DNA of 7,786 bases from Clostridia bacterium. Lineage in GTDB: Bacteria > Bacillota > Clostridia > Oscillospirales > CAG-272. Numbering within the stretch: the first letter of the stretch is position 1; each line of letters opens with the position of its first letter. The notes beneath the pieces were generated by a model. That model searched no databases. It was not told where the DNA came from and saw nothing but the letters and a program-made list of their open reading frames with translations. Positions 1 through 5,618 of this stretch are shown piece by piece. The stretch is taken from assembly GCA_017612655.1 (NCBI GenBank), contig JAGAFM010000072.1, positions 1-7,786 of the forward strand, in the 5' to 3' direction. Position numbers and translations under genes: made by a program.

Positions 1-53
1 AGCCGCTCGAACGATTCGATCAGTCTTTCCAGGGGAAGGATGTAGCCGGACAT
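1..53 (-). CDS. recR: Recombination protein RecR, N-terminal fragment (gene continues beyond the window edge)
   Basis: Only the first 17 codons and part of the 18th are present, reading MSGYILPLERLIESFER. This matches the conserved start of RecR, where a short N-terminal stretch with LI-x-x-F leads into the helix-hairpin-helix region. RecR is a zinc-finger/Toprim protein of about 200 residues that works with RecO (and RecF) to load RecA on gapped DNA. The zinc finger and Toprim domain lie outside the window. The ATG shares one base with the TGA of ybaB (TGATG), which suggests translational coupling. The only Shine-Dalgarno-like sequence is a weak GGGG about 8 nt upstream. The call rests on 17 residues plus the dnaX-ybaB-recR gene order, which is strongly conserved in bacteria. 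Confidence 0.85.
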   Translation of the reverse strand, partial: MSGYILPLERLIESFER

Positions 54-400
54 CAGAAGAGCCCCGGCATATTGATTCCGCCGGTGATTTTCGACATTTC
101 CTCGGTATTGACGTCATCGACCTTTTTGATGGCTTCGTTGACGGCCGCAGTGAGGACGTCGGTCAGGGTCTCGATGTCGTCTGGATCCACGATTTCGGGC
201 TGAATGTCGATTGAGAGAACCGTTTTCTTCCCGTCACTCCGGATTTTGACAGCTCCGCCTCCTGCGGAGATCTCATATTCTCTGGCGTCGAGGTCTTCCT
301 GCAGTGCCGCCATCTCATCCTGCATTTTCTGTGCCTGGCGGATCATCGCCTGCATGTTGGACGGGCCTCCGCCCATGCCGTGAGGCAGTCTAGCTTTCAT
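53..400 (-). CDS. ybaB: YbaB/EbfC family nucleoid-associated DNA-binding protein
   Basis: This 115-residue protein has the family's usual length and layout. A Gly/Met-rich N-terminus (GMGGGPSNMQAM, residues 8-19) is followed by a long charged helix (about 15-42). A beta core then carries the family signature SAGGGAVKI (45-53), and a C-terminal helix ends in TGGINMPGLF (106-115), the typical family tail. Family members form tweezer-shaped dimers that bind DNA broadly and are almost always encoded between dnaX and recR. The start is supported by AAAGGA about 8 nt upstream of the ATG. The gene begins 52 nt after the dnaX stop, and its own stop overlaps the recR start by one base, so all three are probably on one transcript. 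Its exact cellular role is not well defined in any organism. Confidence 0.95.
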   Translation of the reverse strand: MKARLPHGMGGGPSNMQAMIRQAQKMQDEMAALQEDLDAREYEISAGGGAVKIRSDGKKTVLSIDIQPEIVDPDDIETLTDVLTAAVNEAIKKVDDVNTEEMSKITGGINMPGLF

Positions 401-452
401 CTTGATAGTCCTTTCGTACGGGTTTGGATTCTATTGCCGGTTTTTGATTCTT

Positions 453-2084
453 TTAGGATTCCGGAAATGCTCCGGATGCGATCAGCTCATCCAACGGAGA
501 AGCCTCTGCGTCATCGATCTTTTCCACAACGGTAAAGGAAAGATCCGATTCGGCGAATGTCCTTTCTCCGGATTCGGTATTGATCTTCGCAACCAGTCTC
601 CCGCGGAATGTCGGGTCGAGATCGATCAGATTGGGGAGCATCAGGTTGTCCGTCTCGATCCGCAGTGTTCCGTCTTTCTCGCTGAGGAACGCTCTGCTGT
701 TCCTGAAGAAGGGATATAGAGAGACGTCGCTGTCGCGAAGGCGGTCGACCACATGCGTCCAGCGGGAGAACGGCACAGACTGCTCATCCTTTCCGGAGGG
801 TGCAGACTGCTCGCTTTCCGACGGCTCTTCGATCGGGGATTCTTGGCTTCCTTCCGGGACGGGAACGGAAGAGGATGCCGGTCCCTGGATGGGCTGGGAC
901 GCTTCTCCGCGGGGAAGCGAGGAGATCCGTTCCTCCAGTTCGGAGAGGCGGGTAAGAACGGAAAAGCTGTCCGTGTCCAGGGTGGCGTCGCACAGTCGGA
1001 CCAGAGCCATTTCGACAACGATCCGGGAGGGACCGGTCCCGCGCTGAAGCTGTGCAAGAGTGTCGTCCAGAATCCGGATCTGACGGAGCAGGGCGGGAAG
1101 GGAAAAGGCGGAGGCACACTGCTTCGTCCAGCGGAGTTCGTCCCCGATCACGTCCAGGAATCGTTCGGGCCGGTCCGGAACGGTTTTGCAGACAAGCATG
1201 TCCCGGTAGAAAGAGAGCAGGGCGCCCCAAAGGATCTTGATGTCCAGCGAGCTGCCGTATTGCTCTTCAATGACGGAAAAAAGGGAGGGGATCTGCCGCT
1301 TCAGAACGGCGCAGACAATCTTGACGGATGTTTCAACGGTGCTGACCCCTATCAGACGCGCAGCCTGTTCTTTGGTCAGATCCGAAGAAGAGCGGAGACA
1401 GAGTTCAAGCATCCCGATCGCGTCGCGCATCCCGCCGTTCGCGGTGGTGGCGATCATGTGAAGAATGTCGTCTCCGATCCGCATCTCGGTACCGGTTTCC
1501 TCCGTTTCCCAGTTGACAATGGAACGAAGCCTTCCCGCAATGTCCTCCGCACCGATTCTGTGAAAATCAAACCGCTGACAGCGCGAGAGAACGGTGGCGG
1601 GAATTTTCTGCATCTCCGTCGTGGCCAGGATGAAGACGACGAATTCGGGCGGTTCCTCAAGCGTTTTGAGGAGCGCGTTGAACGCGGGGACGGTCAGCAT
1701 GTGAACTTCGTCGATGATAAAAACCCGCTTTCTGCACGCGGTCGGCGCATAGAGGACGCCGTCCCGGATATCCCGGATATTGGATACACCGTTATTGGAA
1801 GCGGCATCCATTTCGACGATATCCGTGATCGATCCGGTTTCCATGCCCCGGCAGACGGGACAGACACCGCAGGGACTGCCGTTGACGGGATTCTCACAGT
1901 TCAGTGCGCGGGCCAGGATTTTCGCGCACGTCGTTTTTCCGGTTCCCCGCGATCCGCAGAACAGATAGGCGTGGGATGTCTTGCCTTCCTGAATTTCATT
2001 TTTCAGGACAGAGGTGATGTGCTCCTGTCCGACGACGTCGTCAAACGACTTCGGACGGTATTTCCTGTACAACGCGACGCTCAT
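453..2084 (-). CDS. dnaX: DNA polymerase III subunit tau/gamma (clamp loader ATPase)
   Basis: DnaX is the ATPase of the clamp loader, which places the beta clamp on primed DNA; the tau form also tethers polymerase III. The 543-residue protein starts at an ATG 5 nt after GGAGG and opens with the classic SVALYRKYRPKSFDDVVGQEH. Visible motifs are Walker A GSRGTGKTT (about 44-52), four zinc-ligand cysteines at 63, 72, 75 and 78, Walker B IIDEVHML (123-130), TLEEPP (141-146) and the SRC arginine-finger motif (167-169). Sensor 2 is in GGMRDA (217-222) and the oligomerisation domain III spans about 240-370. A Ser/Pro/Glu-rich linker (about 391-438) precedes a tau-like C-terminal domain ending SPLDELIASGAF. 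The same frame stays open for 57 more codons upstream (to 2255), but those codons lie inside the SRP RNA and are rejected. I saw no A-rich slippery site of the kind that makes gamma in E. coli. Confidence 0.97.
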   Translation of the reverse strand: MSVALYRKYRPKSFDDVVGQEHITSVLKNEIQEGKTSHAYLFCGSRGTGKTTCAKILARALNCENPVNGSPCGVCPVCRGMETGSITDIVEMDAASNNGVSNIRDIRDGVLYAPTACRKRVFIIDEVHMLTVPAFNALLKTLEEPPEFVVFILATTEMQKIPATVLSRCQRFDFHRIGAEDIAGRLRSIVNWETEETGTEMRIGDDILHMIATTANGGMRDAIGMLELCLRSSSDLTKEQAARLIGVSTVETSVKIVCAVLKRQIPSLFSVIEEQYGSSLDIKILWGALLSFYRDMLVCKTVPDRPERFLDVIGDELRWTKQCASAFSLPALLRQIRILDDTLAQLQRGTGPSRIVVEMALVRLCDATLDTDSFSVLTRLSELEERISSLPRGEASQPIQGPASSSVPVPEGSQESPIEEPSESEQSAPSGKDEQSVPFSRWTHVVDRLRDSDVSLYPFFRNSRAFLSEKDGTLRIETDNLMLPNLIDLDPTFRGRLVAKINTESGERTFAESDLSFTVVEKIDDAEASPLDELIASGAFPES

Positions 2085-2089
2085 GCCTA

Positions 2090-2094
2090 CCTCC
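2090..2094 (-). promoter_or_regulatory. Ribosome binding site that fixes the dnaX start
   Basis: Read on the minus strand, GGAGG sits 5 nt before the ATG at 2084. It lies just downstream of the 3' end of the SRP RNA and decides in favour of the short DnaX (MSVALYRK...) over the 57-codon extension. Confidence 0.85.
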
Positions 2095-2111
2095 ATGATC
2101 ACGGAAAAAGG

Positions 2112-2426
2112 GAAGGGTGAGGAGAACAGTAAGGCCATACACCTTTGATTCGATTTAAGCTTATGAACGCAACCGAAAGACACTTCCTCCGGACAGGCAC
2201 CCTTGCAACACACCGAAACACTCTGCTTAATGCTGCTTGGTTCCCCACCTGACATGGTTCACAGCATCCGATTGCGCAAGACCCATCCCTCAACGAAACT
2301 GCTTAGGGAGACAACTTTCACAAACCGAAACCTCATAAAGGAAACTACCCCTGCTGTAGCGGATTGCAGGTACAAGGCACCGCTGACGCCCCGGCTGGTA
2401 TGGCCCTAGTCTTCTCCTCACCCTTT
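2112..2426 (-). ncRNA. ffs: Bacterial large signal recognition particle RNA (SRP RNA, scRNA)
   Basis: This is the RNA scaffold of the signal recognition particle, which binds Ffh and delivers ribosomes making membrane and secreted proteins to FtsY. On the minus strand the Ffh-binding domain IV is clear at 2260-2225: GAACCATGTCAGG, a GGAA tetraloop at 2244-2241, then AAGCAGCATTAAGC. The 5' part (about 2400-2340) holds the Alu-domain sequence GTCAGCGGTGCC ... GCAATCCGCTACAGCAGGGG, familiar from Bacillota SRP RNAs. The ends pair in a perfect 14-bp helix (2425-2412 with 2126-2113) that continues inward through GGCCATACC/GGTGTATGGCC, as expected for helix 1 of the large form. The bounds given are this closing helix. 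Transcription probably starts near 2444-2442 and the ends are trimmed; in Bacillus subtilis RNase III processes scRNA. The gene sits directly upstream of dnaX, as in B. subtilis. Confidence 0.95.
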
Positions 2427-2448
2427 GAGATCGTTCTTGTGTCCTATT

Positions 2449-2477
2449 ATTATAACAGATTTTGTTCAGGGATGCAA
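2449..2477 (-). promoter_or_regulatory. Strong sigma-A-type promoter for the SRP RNA (and probably dnaX-ybaB-recR)
   Basis: On the minus strand a -35 element TTGCAT (2477-2472) is separated by exactly 17 bp from a perfect -10 TATAAT (2454-2449). TG one base upstream of the -10 makes it an extended -10. Transcription is predicted to start around 2444-2442, about 18 nt before the closing helix of the SRP RNA. Two A-tracts upstream (2485-2482 and 2494-2490), roughly one helical turn apart, resemble an UP element. That would suit a highly expressed structural RNA. No other good promoter is seen before dnaX. Confidence 0.85.
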
Positions 2478-2524
2478 GTGCTTTTCGGGTTTTTGAACAG
2501 GGAAAAAGAAGGGGATTCCGCAAC

Positions 2525-2560
2525 GGTTCCGGTACCGGCTCCAATGGAAAAACCCGGAAC
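2525..2560. repeat. Inverted repeat in the divergent control region
   Basis: GTTCCGG (2526-2532) is repeated in inverted form as CCGGAAC (2554-2560). Its left arm also forms part of a perfect 10-bp palindrome, CCGGTACCGG (2529-2538), set in an 18-bp imperfect palindrome (2525-2542). It lies between the A-tracts of the SRP RNA promoter and the promoter of the phosphoglucomutase gene. It could be a regulator binding site. It is not a convincing terminator, because neither strand has a T-run after it. Function is unknown. Confidence 0.3.
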
Positions 2561-2621
2561 TTTCCCGTGGAAGAATCGATGATTTGTTTACAGCGCGTTC
2601 ATAATTGTAAATCCATTCTAT

Positions 2622-2629
2622 GCTATAAT
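2622..2629 (+). promoter_or_regulatory. Extended -10 promoter for the phosphoglucomutase gene
   Basis: TGCTATAAT is a perfect extended -10 element (TG at 2622-2623 counting the spaced base, TATAAT at 2624-2629). The -35 position at 17 bp spacing (2601-2606, ATAATT) is poor, as is usual when an extended -10 is present. The surrounding 2581-2640 is much more A+T-rich than the genes. The predicted start near 2636 would give a leader of about 140 nt before the ATG at 2778. Confidence 0.65.
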
Positions 2630-2653
2630 CATATATTAGACTTGAGTAAGATC

Positions 2654-2691
2654 GGATGCGTTTCCCTGAGAATTCAGAGGAGGCCGCATCC
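2654..2691 (+). promoter_or_regulatory. Long hairpin in the leader of the phosphoglucomutase mRNA
   Basis: The predicted 5' leader can fold into a nearly continuous stem. GGATGCG (2654-2660) pairs with CGCATCC (2685-2691), then TTT with AGG (one A-U, two G-U), CC with GG, and CTGA with TCAG, closing on a GAAT loop (2670-2673). That is about 16 pairs with single-base bulges at 2678 and 2684. The 3' arm contains AGAGGAGG (2676-2683), a strong Shine-Dalgarno-like sequence that would be buried. An alternative 8-bp stem, AGGAGGCC (2678-2685) with GGCCTCCT (2716-2723), uses the same bases, so the two folds exclude each other. No T-run follows, so it is not an ordinary terminator. A regulatory role is inference. 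Confidence 0.4.
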
Positions 2692-2781
2692 TGTTTCCCA
2701 TCATCTTTCCGCCCGGGCCTCCTGGATGAGCTGAAACTGTTCGGGCTCTGGATGAAGGGAATAGAGAGGAAATTGCTATGA
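2656..2781 (+). CDS. Possible 41-residue leader protein overlapping the phosphoglucomutase start
   Basis: An ATG at 2656 opens 41 codons (starting MRFPENSEEAAS, ending LWMKGIERKLL). The frame ends in a TGA that overlaps the next gene's ATG as ATGA, a classic arrangement for translational coupling. The second half (LLDELKLFGLWMKGIE) uses codons typical of the neighbours (CTG, GAG, CTC, AAG) and could form an amphipathic helix. Against it: no good Shine-Dalgarno precedes the ATG, the ATG lies in the 5' arm of the leader hairpin, and I recognise no family. An upstream TAA at 2647 limits the frame to this start. It may be a true small protein, a coupling uORF or chance. Confidence 0.35.
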   Translation: MRFPENSEEAASCFPSSFRPGLLDELKLFGLWMKGIERKLL

Positions 2782-4556
2782 TCCTTTCCTTGGAAAAGCG
2801 GGAGTTCTTCCGCTGGCTGGATTCCGATCTGACGGATCCCGGGACAAAACAGGAACTTGCAGGCCTTCTTACCGGCGATTCACCGAGCTCTGTTTCGAAC
2901 CGCGGAGAATCTTTCCCCCCGGTGGACGAGGAGGCTGTATTTGACCGCTTTCACTGCGGACTGTCCTTCGGAACCGCAGGCCTGCGGGGAAAGATGCGGG
3001 CCGGACTGAACGGGATGAATGTATACACTGTCGGACAGGCGACCCAGGGAATGGCAAATCTCATTGTCTCTTCCGGACCCTCCGCAATGAAGGCAGGGGT
3101 TGTTATCGCGCATGACTGCAGAAATCATTCCCGGGAATTCGCGGAACGGAGCGCTGAGATTCTGGCTGCCAACGGAATCCGGGTCTATCTGTTCGAGAGC
3201 CTGCGTCCGACGCCGGAACTCTCCTTTGCGATCGGGTACCTCCGCTGTACGGCCGGAATCAATATCACAGCGAGCCATAATCCGAAGCAGGATAACGGAT
3301 TCAAAGCCTACTGGAGCGACGGTGCTCAGATCGACAATACGCTGGCCCGTGCCGTCTCCGAAGAAATGCGGAAAACGGATATTCTCACCGGAGTGAAGAG
3401 GATTCCTCTTGCTGAAGCGATTGCCACCGGACTGGTTTCGATCATCGGAGAGGAAATAGATCAGCGCTATCTGGAGACCATCCTCGCGGAACTGGTCGAT
3501 CCGGAGATTGTAAAACAAGCGGCTGGATCGCTGCGGATCGTTTATACTCCGCTCCACGGTACCGGCTACCGTCTGGTACCCGAGGTTCTTTCCAGAATCG
3601 GCGTGACGCATCTGTATCCGGTTCCGGAGCAGATGATCCCGGACGGAGATTTTCCGACGGTCGAACGCCCCAACCCTCAGTATCCGGAGGTGTTCCGTCT
3701 CGGAATCGATATTGCTCAGAAGGAGCAGGCCGACCTGATCATTGCCACCGATCCCGACGCGGACCGCGTGGGAGTCATGGCAAAAGGGAAGGACGGCATC
3801 TTCTCGTGCCTGACCGGGAATCAGATGGGGGTCCTGCTTCTGGACTATATCATTCAGTCTCTGCGGCGGCTCGGAAAACTCCCCCGGAATCCGTACGCAG
3901 TCCGGAGTATCGTCTCCACCCCGATGGCCGACCGGGTCTGCGAGGCAAACGGTGTCCGCATGCTGACTTCCTATACCGGATTCCGCTTTATCGCCCTGCG
4001 GATTAACGAGATGCAGAACAGCGGTAATCCGGACGGCTTCCTTCTGGCTTTCGAGGAGAGTTACGGTTATCTCCGCGGTTCCTATGCAAAGGACAAGGAC
4101 GGGGTCGTAACTTCCATGCTGATTACCGAAATGGCAGCCTTCTACCGTCTCCGCGGAATGACGCTGATCGATGCGATGGAGGAAATGTACCGGAAATACG
4201 GGGCGTGTCTCGACCGGACTGACGAAGTTCTGGTGTCCGATGCGGAAAAGAAAAACAGAATCCTTTCCGGACTTCGCGAGAATCCCCCCGCAACTCTGGG
4301 TGGGGAGGCGGTCTGTGAAATCAGCGACTATCTGAGCGGTATCTGCAGAAACGTCTCCACCGGCGCAGTTTCCCGGCTTCCGTTCGAACCTTCTGACGTT
4401 CTCTCCTTCCGGTGCGAATCCGGAACCTCCGTCATGATACGTCCTTCTGGCACGGAACCGAAAATCAAGATTTATATTTCCGTTTCCTCCGCTTCGCTGG
4501 CCGGAGCCGAGGAACGGATGGCATCCTGCCGGAGAGATACCGCCCGGTGGTCCTGA
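2778..4556 (+). CDS. pgcA: Alpha-phosphoglucomutase / phosphomannomutase, PgcA type
   Basis: This 592-residue enzyme of the alpha-D-phosphohexomutase family interconverts glucose-1-phosphate and glucose-6-phosphate (and often mannose phosphates) through a phosphoserine and a bound glucose-1,6-bisphosphate. It is cytoplasmic and feeds UDP-glucose and envelope glycan synthesis. All four active-site loops are present: phosphoserine loop TASHNPKQDNG (164-174, Ser166), metal loop DPDADR (325-330), sugar-recognition loop EESYGYL (426-432) and phosphate-binding loop RPSGTEPK (555-562). FGTAGLRG (64-71) marks the start of domain 1. EESYGY and the length match B. subtilis PgcA (about 580 residues) rather than the shorter ManB/GlmM enzymes. 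The start has AGAGGA 7 nt upstream and overlaps the small upstream frame by 4 nt. Substrate preference between glucose and mannose cannot be read from sequence. Confidence 0.95.
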   Translation: MILSLEKREFFRWLDSDLTDPGTKQELAGLLTGDSPSSVSNRGESFPPVDEEAVFDRFHCGLSFGTAGLRGKMRAGLNGMNVYTVGQATQGMANLIVSSGPSAMKAGVVIAHDCRNHSREFAERSAEILAANGIRVYLFESLRPTPELSFAIGYLRCTAGINITASHNPKQDNGFKAYWSDGAQIDNTLARAVSEEMRKTDILTGVKRIPLAEAIATGLVSIIGEEIDQRYLETILAELVDPEIVKQAAGSLRIVYTPLHGTGYRLVPEVLSRIGVTHLYPVPEQMIPDGDFPTVERPNPQYPEVFRLGIDIAQKEQADLIIATDPDADRVGVMAKGKDGIFSCLTGNQMGVLLLDYIIQSLRRLGKLPRNPYAVRSIVSTPMADRVCEANGVRMLTSYTGFRFIALRINEMQNSGNPDGFLLAFEESYGYLRGSYAKDKDGVVTSMLITEMAAFYRLRGMTLIDAMEEMYRKYGACLDRTDEVLVSDAEKKNRILSGLRENPPATLGGEAVCEISDYLSGICRNVSTGAVSRLPFEPSDVLSFRCESGTSVMIRPSGTEPKIKIYISVSSASLAGAEERMASCRRDTARWS

Positions 4557-4574
4557 ACCGGCGCCTATTTTCTT
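4541..4574 (+). terminator. Weak candidate terminator overlapping the phosphoglucomutase stop codon
   Basis: CGCC-c-GGT (4541-4548) can pair with ACCGGCG (4557-4563) to give about 7 bp with one bulged C, followed by the T-rich run TATTTTCTT (4566-4574). The stem begins inside the coding region and spans the TGA at 4554. If active, it would reduce read-through into the membrane-protein gene. The tail is interrupted, so this is only a possibility. Confidence 0.25.
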
Positions 4575-4663
4575 CGAATCCTTCCTTTCGCTTTTCAAAT
4601 AACAGAGAGGAGCAGGCACTCTTTGCTTTTCGTTCCATCGGAAGGCGTCTTGCCTGAAGTATT

Positions 4664-5551
4664 ATGAATCAATCCAGAAATCCGCAGCGCACCGTATTGA
4701 TCGCTTCTTTTTGCCTGGGGATCGCTCTCGGAATCTTCCGCCTGATCGTTGACCTGGCTTATCTGGAGCCGGAGGTGGAACTTTACCGCAGAGGGAGCGT
4801 TCCGCCCGTGATTCTGAAAGTACTTCTTTGCGTCTGCGTTGTTCTCGCCCTTCTGACCGTCTTTGTCGTCCGCAAAAAGGATCAGGGTCTGACCCTGAAT
4901 AACTCCGGTACGGTTCTTTCGTTTCTGGCCCTCCTCCTGGCCCTGCTGATTCTCGCTTATGTCGTCGTGCTGTTTGTCACCCAGCTGAAAAGCGGTTTCT
5001 CCACAATCCGTCCTCTGTTCGGCCAGTCTGACGGTTCCTCCTCCACAGCTCCGGCGGACTCGCTTTCCGTTTTGCTTCTGTTTGTGGTTTCATTTCCTGT
5101 TGCCGCCTATTATCTGGTCTGCTTTTTCGGGAAAAAGAAGAACGAGCTTCGCGCCGGCCTTTCCGTGTTTCCCATTCTGTTTTATATTCTGATTGTCATT
5201 CACTCTTACTTTGATTCCTCGGCCGCTCTGAACAGCGATCCGAAAGTGATGCTGCTTTTGTCGCTGATCGGTTGTCTGCTCTTTTCCGTGGAGGAGGCTC
5301 GCGCGGTCATTGAGATCCCGCGAAAACGGACCCTTCTTGCGTTTTCCTGCCTTTTCATGATCTGCGCGATTCCGCAGGGGGTCTCCTCTCTCGTGCTGAA
5401 CCTGTCCGGAACGCTCTCTTCGGAGTGCGGGTTGATCCTGCCCTGCATTATGATCGTCTATCCGCTCTACGCTTTCTTTTCTCTGATCAGGCCCGCTCCG
5501 AAAGCGGAAGCCGCTTCTGCAGAATCGCAGAAACCGGCCAGCAACCCGTAA
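4664..5551 (+). CDS. Unrecognised polytopic membrane protein, about eight transmembrane segments
   Basis: I do not recognise this 295-residue protein. Hydrophobic stretches at about 11-33, 48-69, 83-106, 133-156, 164-182, 194-211, 222-244 and 255-275 suggest eight membrane spans. Short basic turns (RKK at 70-72, GKKK at 156-159, PRKR at 219-222) probably face the cytoplasm. A Ser/Gly/Ala-rich loop lies at about 121-132, and a polar Ala/Ser/Pro tail (about 277-295) follows the last span. No transporter, kinase or protease motif is visible. The ATG is forced by an in-frame TGA at 4655; its ribosome site (GAAG, 5 nt away) is weak, while a much better AGAGAGGAG lies at 4604-4612. The gene follows pgcA by 107 nt, so shared transcription is likely, and ends with tandem TAATAA stops. 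Confidence 0.8.
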   Translation: MNQSRNPQRTVLIASFCLGIALGIFRLIVDLAYLEPEVELYRRGSVPPVILKVLLCVCVVLALLTVFVVRKKDQGLTLNNSGTVLSFLALLLALLILAYVVVLFVTQLKSGFSTIRPLFGQSDGSSSTAPADSLSVLLLFVVSFPVAAYYLVCFFGKKKNELRAGLSVFPILFYILIVIHSYFDSSAALNSDPKVMLLLSLIGCLLFSVEEARAVIEIPRKRTLLAFSCLFMICAIPQGVSSLVLNLSGTLSSECGLILPCIMIVYPLYAFFSLIRPAPKAEAASAESQKPASNP

Positions 5552-5556
5552 TAAAC

Positions 5557-5602
5557 GAATAAAAAACTGCGGCAACGGATGAATAAAACCCATTGTCGCA
5601 GT
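5557..5602 (-). terminator. Intrinsic terminator of the yabB-rsmI transcript
   Basis: On the minus strand, ACTGCGACAA (5602-5593) pairs with TTGCCGCAGT (5575-5566). This gives a 10-bp stem with a single G-T wobble and a 17-nt loop, and is followed at once by TTTTTATT. It lies 17 nt beyond the rsmI stop and separates that gene from the convergent membrane-protein gene. In the plus direction the same hairpin is followed by CCTTCTGTCC, so it should work mainly for rsmI. Confidence 0.85.
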
Positions 5603-5618
5603 CCTTCTGTCCGGGGAT

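Noticed and set aside
1266..1278. A6/T6 run in dnaX as a possible slippage site for a gamma form
   Set aside because: In the coding strand it is T-rich (CTT TTT TCC), too early for a gamma product, and lacks the A-AAA-AAG heptamer or a following stem.
753..2120. 455-codon open frame antisense to dnaX
   Set aside because: It lies opposite a well-conserved gene with all motifs intact. The translation is Gly/Arg/Asp-rich with no recognisable domain, and the stop-free run follows from the codon bias of dnaX.
2085..2255. 57-codon N-terminal extension of DnaX
   Set aside because: It translates the SRP RNA. The family start and a good ribosome site are at 2084.
2462..2734. 90-codon plus-strand frame in the divergent control region
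   Set aside because: It runs through the SRP RNA promoter, the inverted repeat and the pgcA promoter, and has no ribosome site or family resemblance.
2880..4619. 579-codon open frame antisense to the phosphoglucomutase gene
   Set aside because: It mirrors the coding bias of a clearly functional enzyme. Its translation looks like a low-information shadow and no promoter or ribosome site supports it.
4412..4657. 81-codon frame overlapping the end of the phosphoglucomutase gene
   Set aside because: It is mostly an out-of-frame reading of conserved phosphate-loop codons. Only the AGAGAGGAG site in its tail is of interest and is reported separately.
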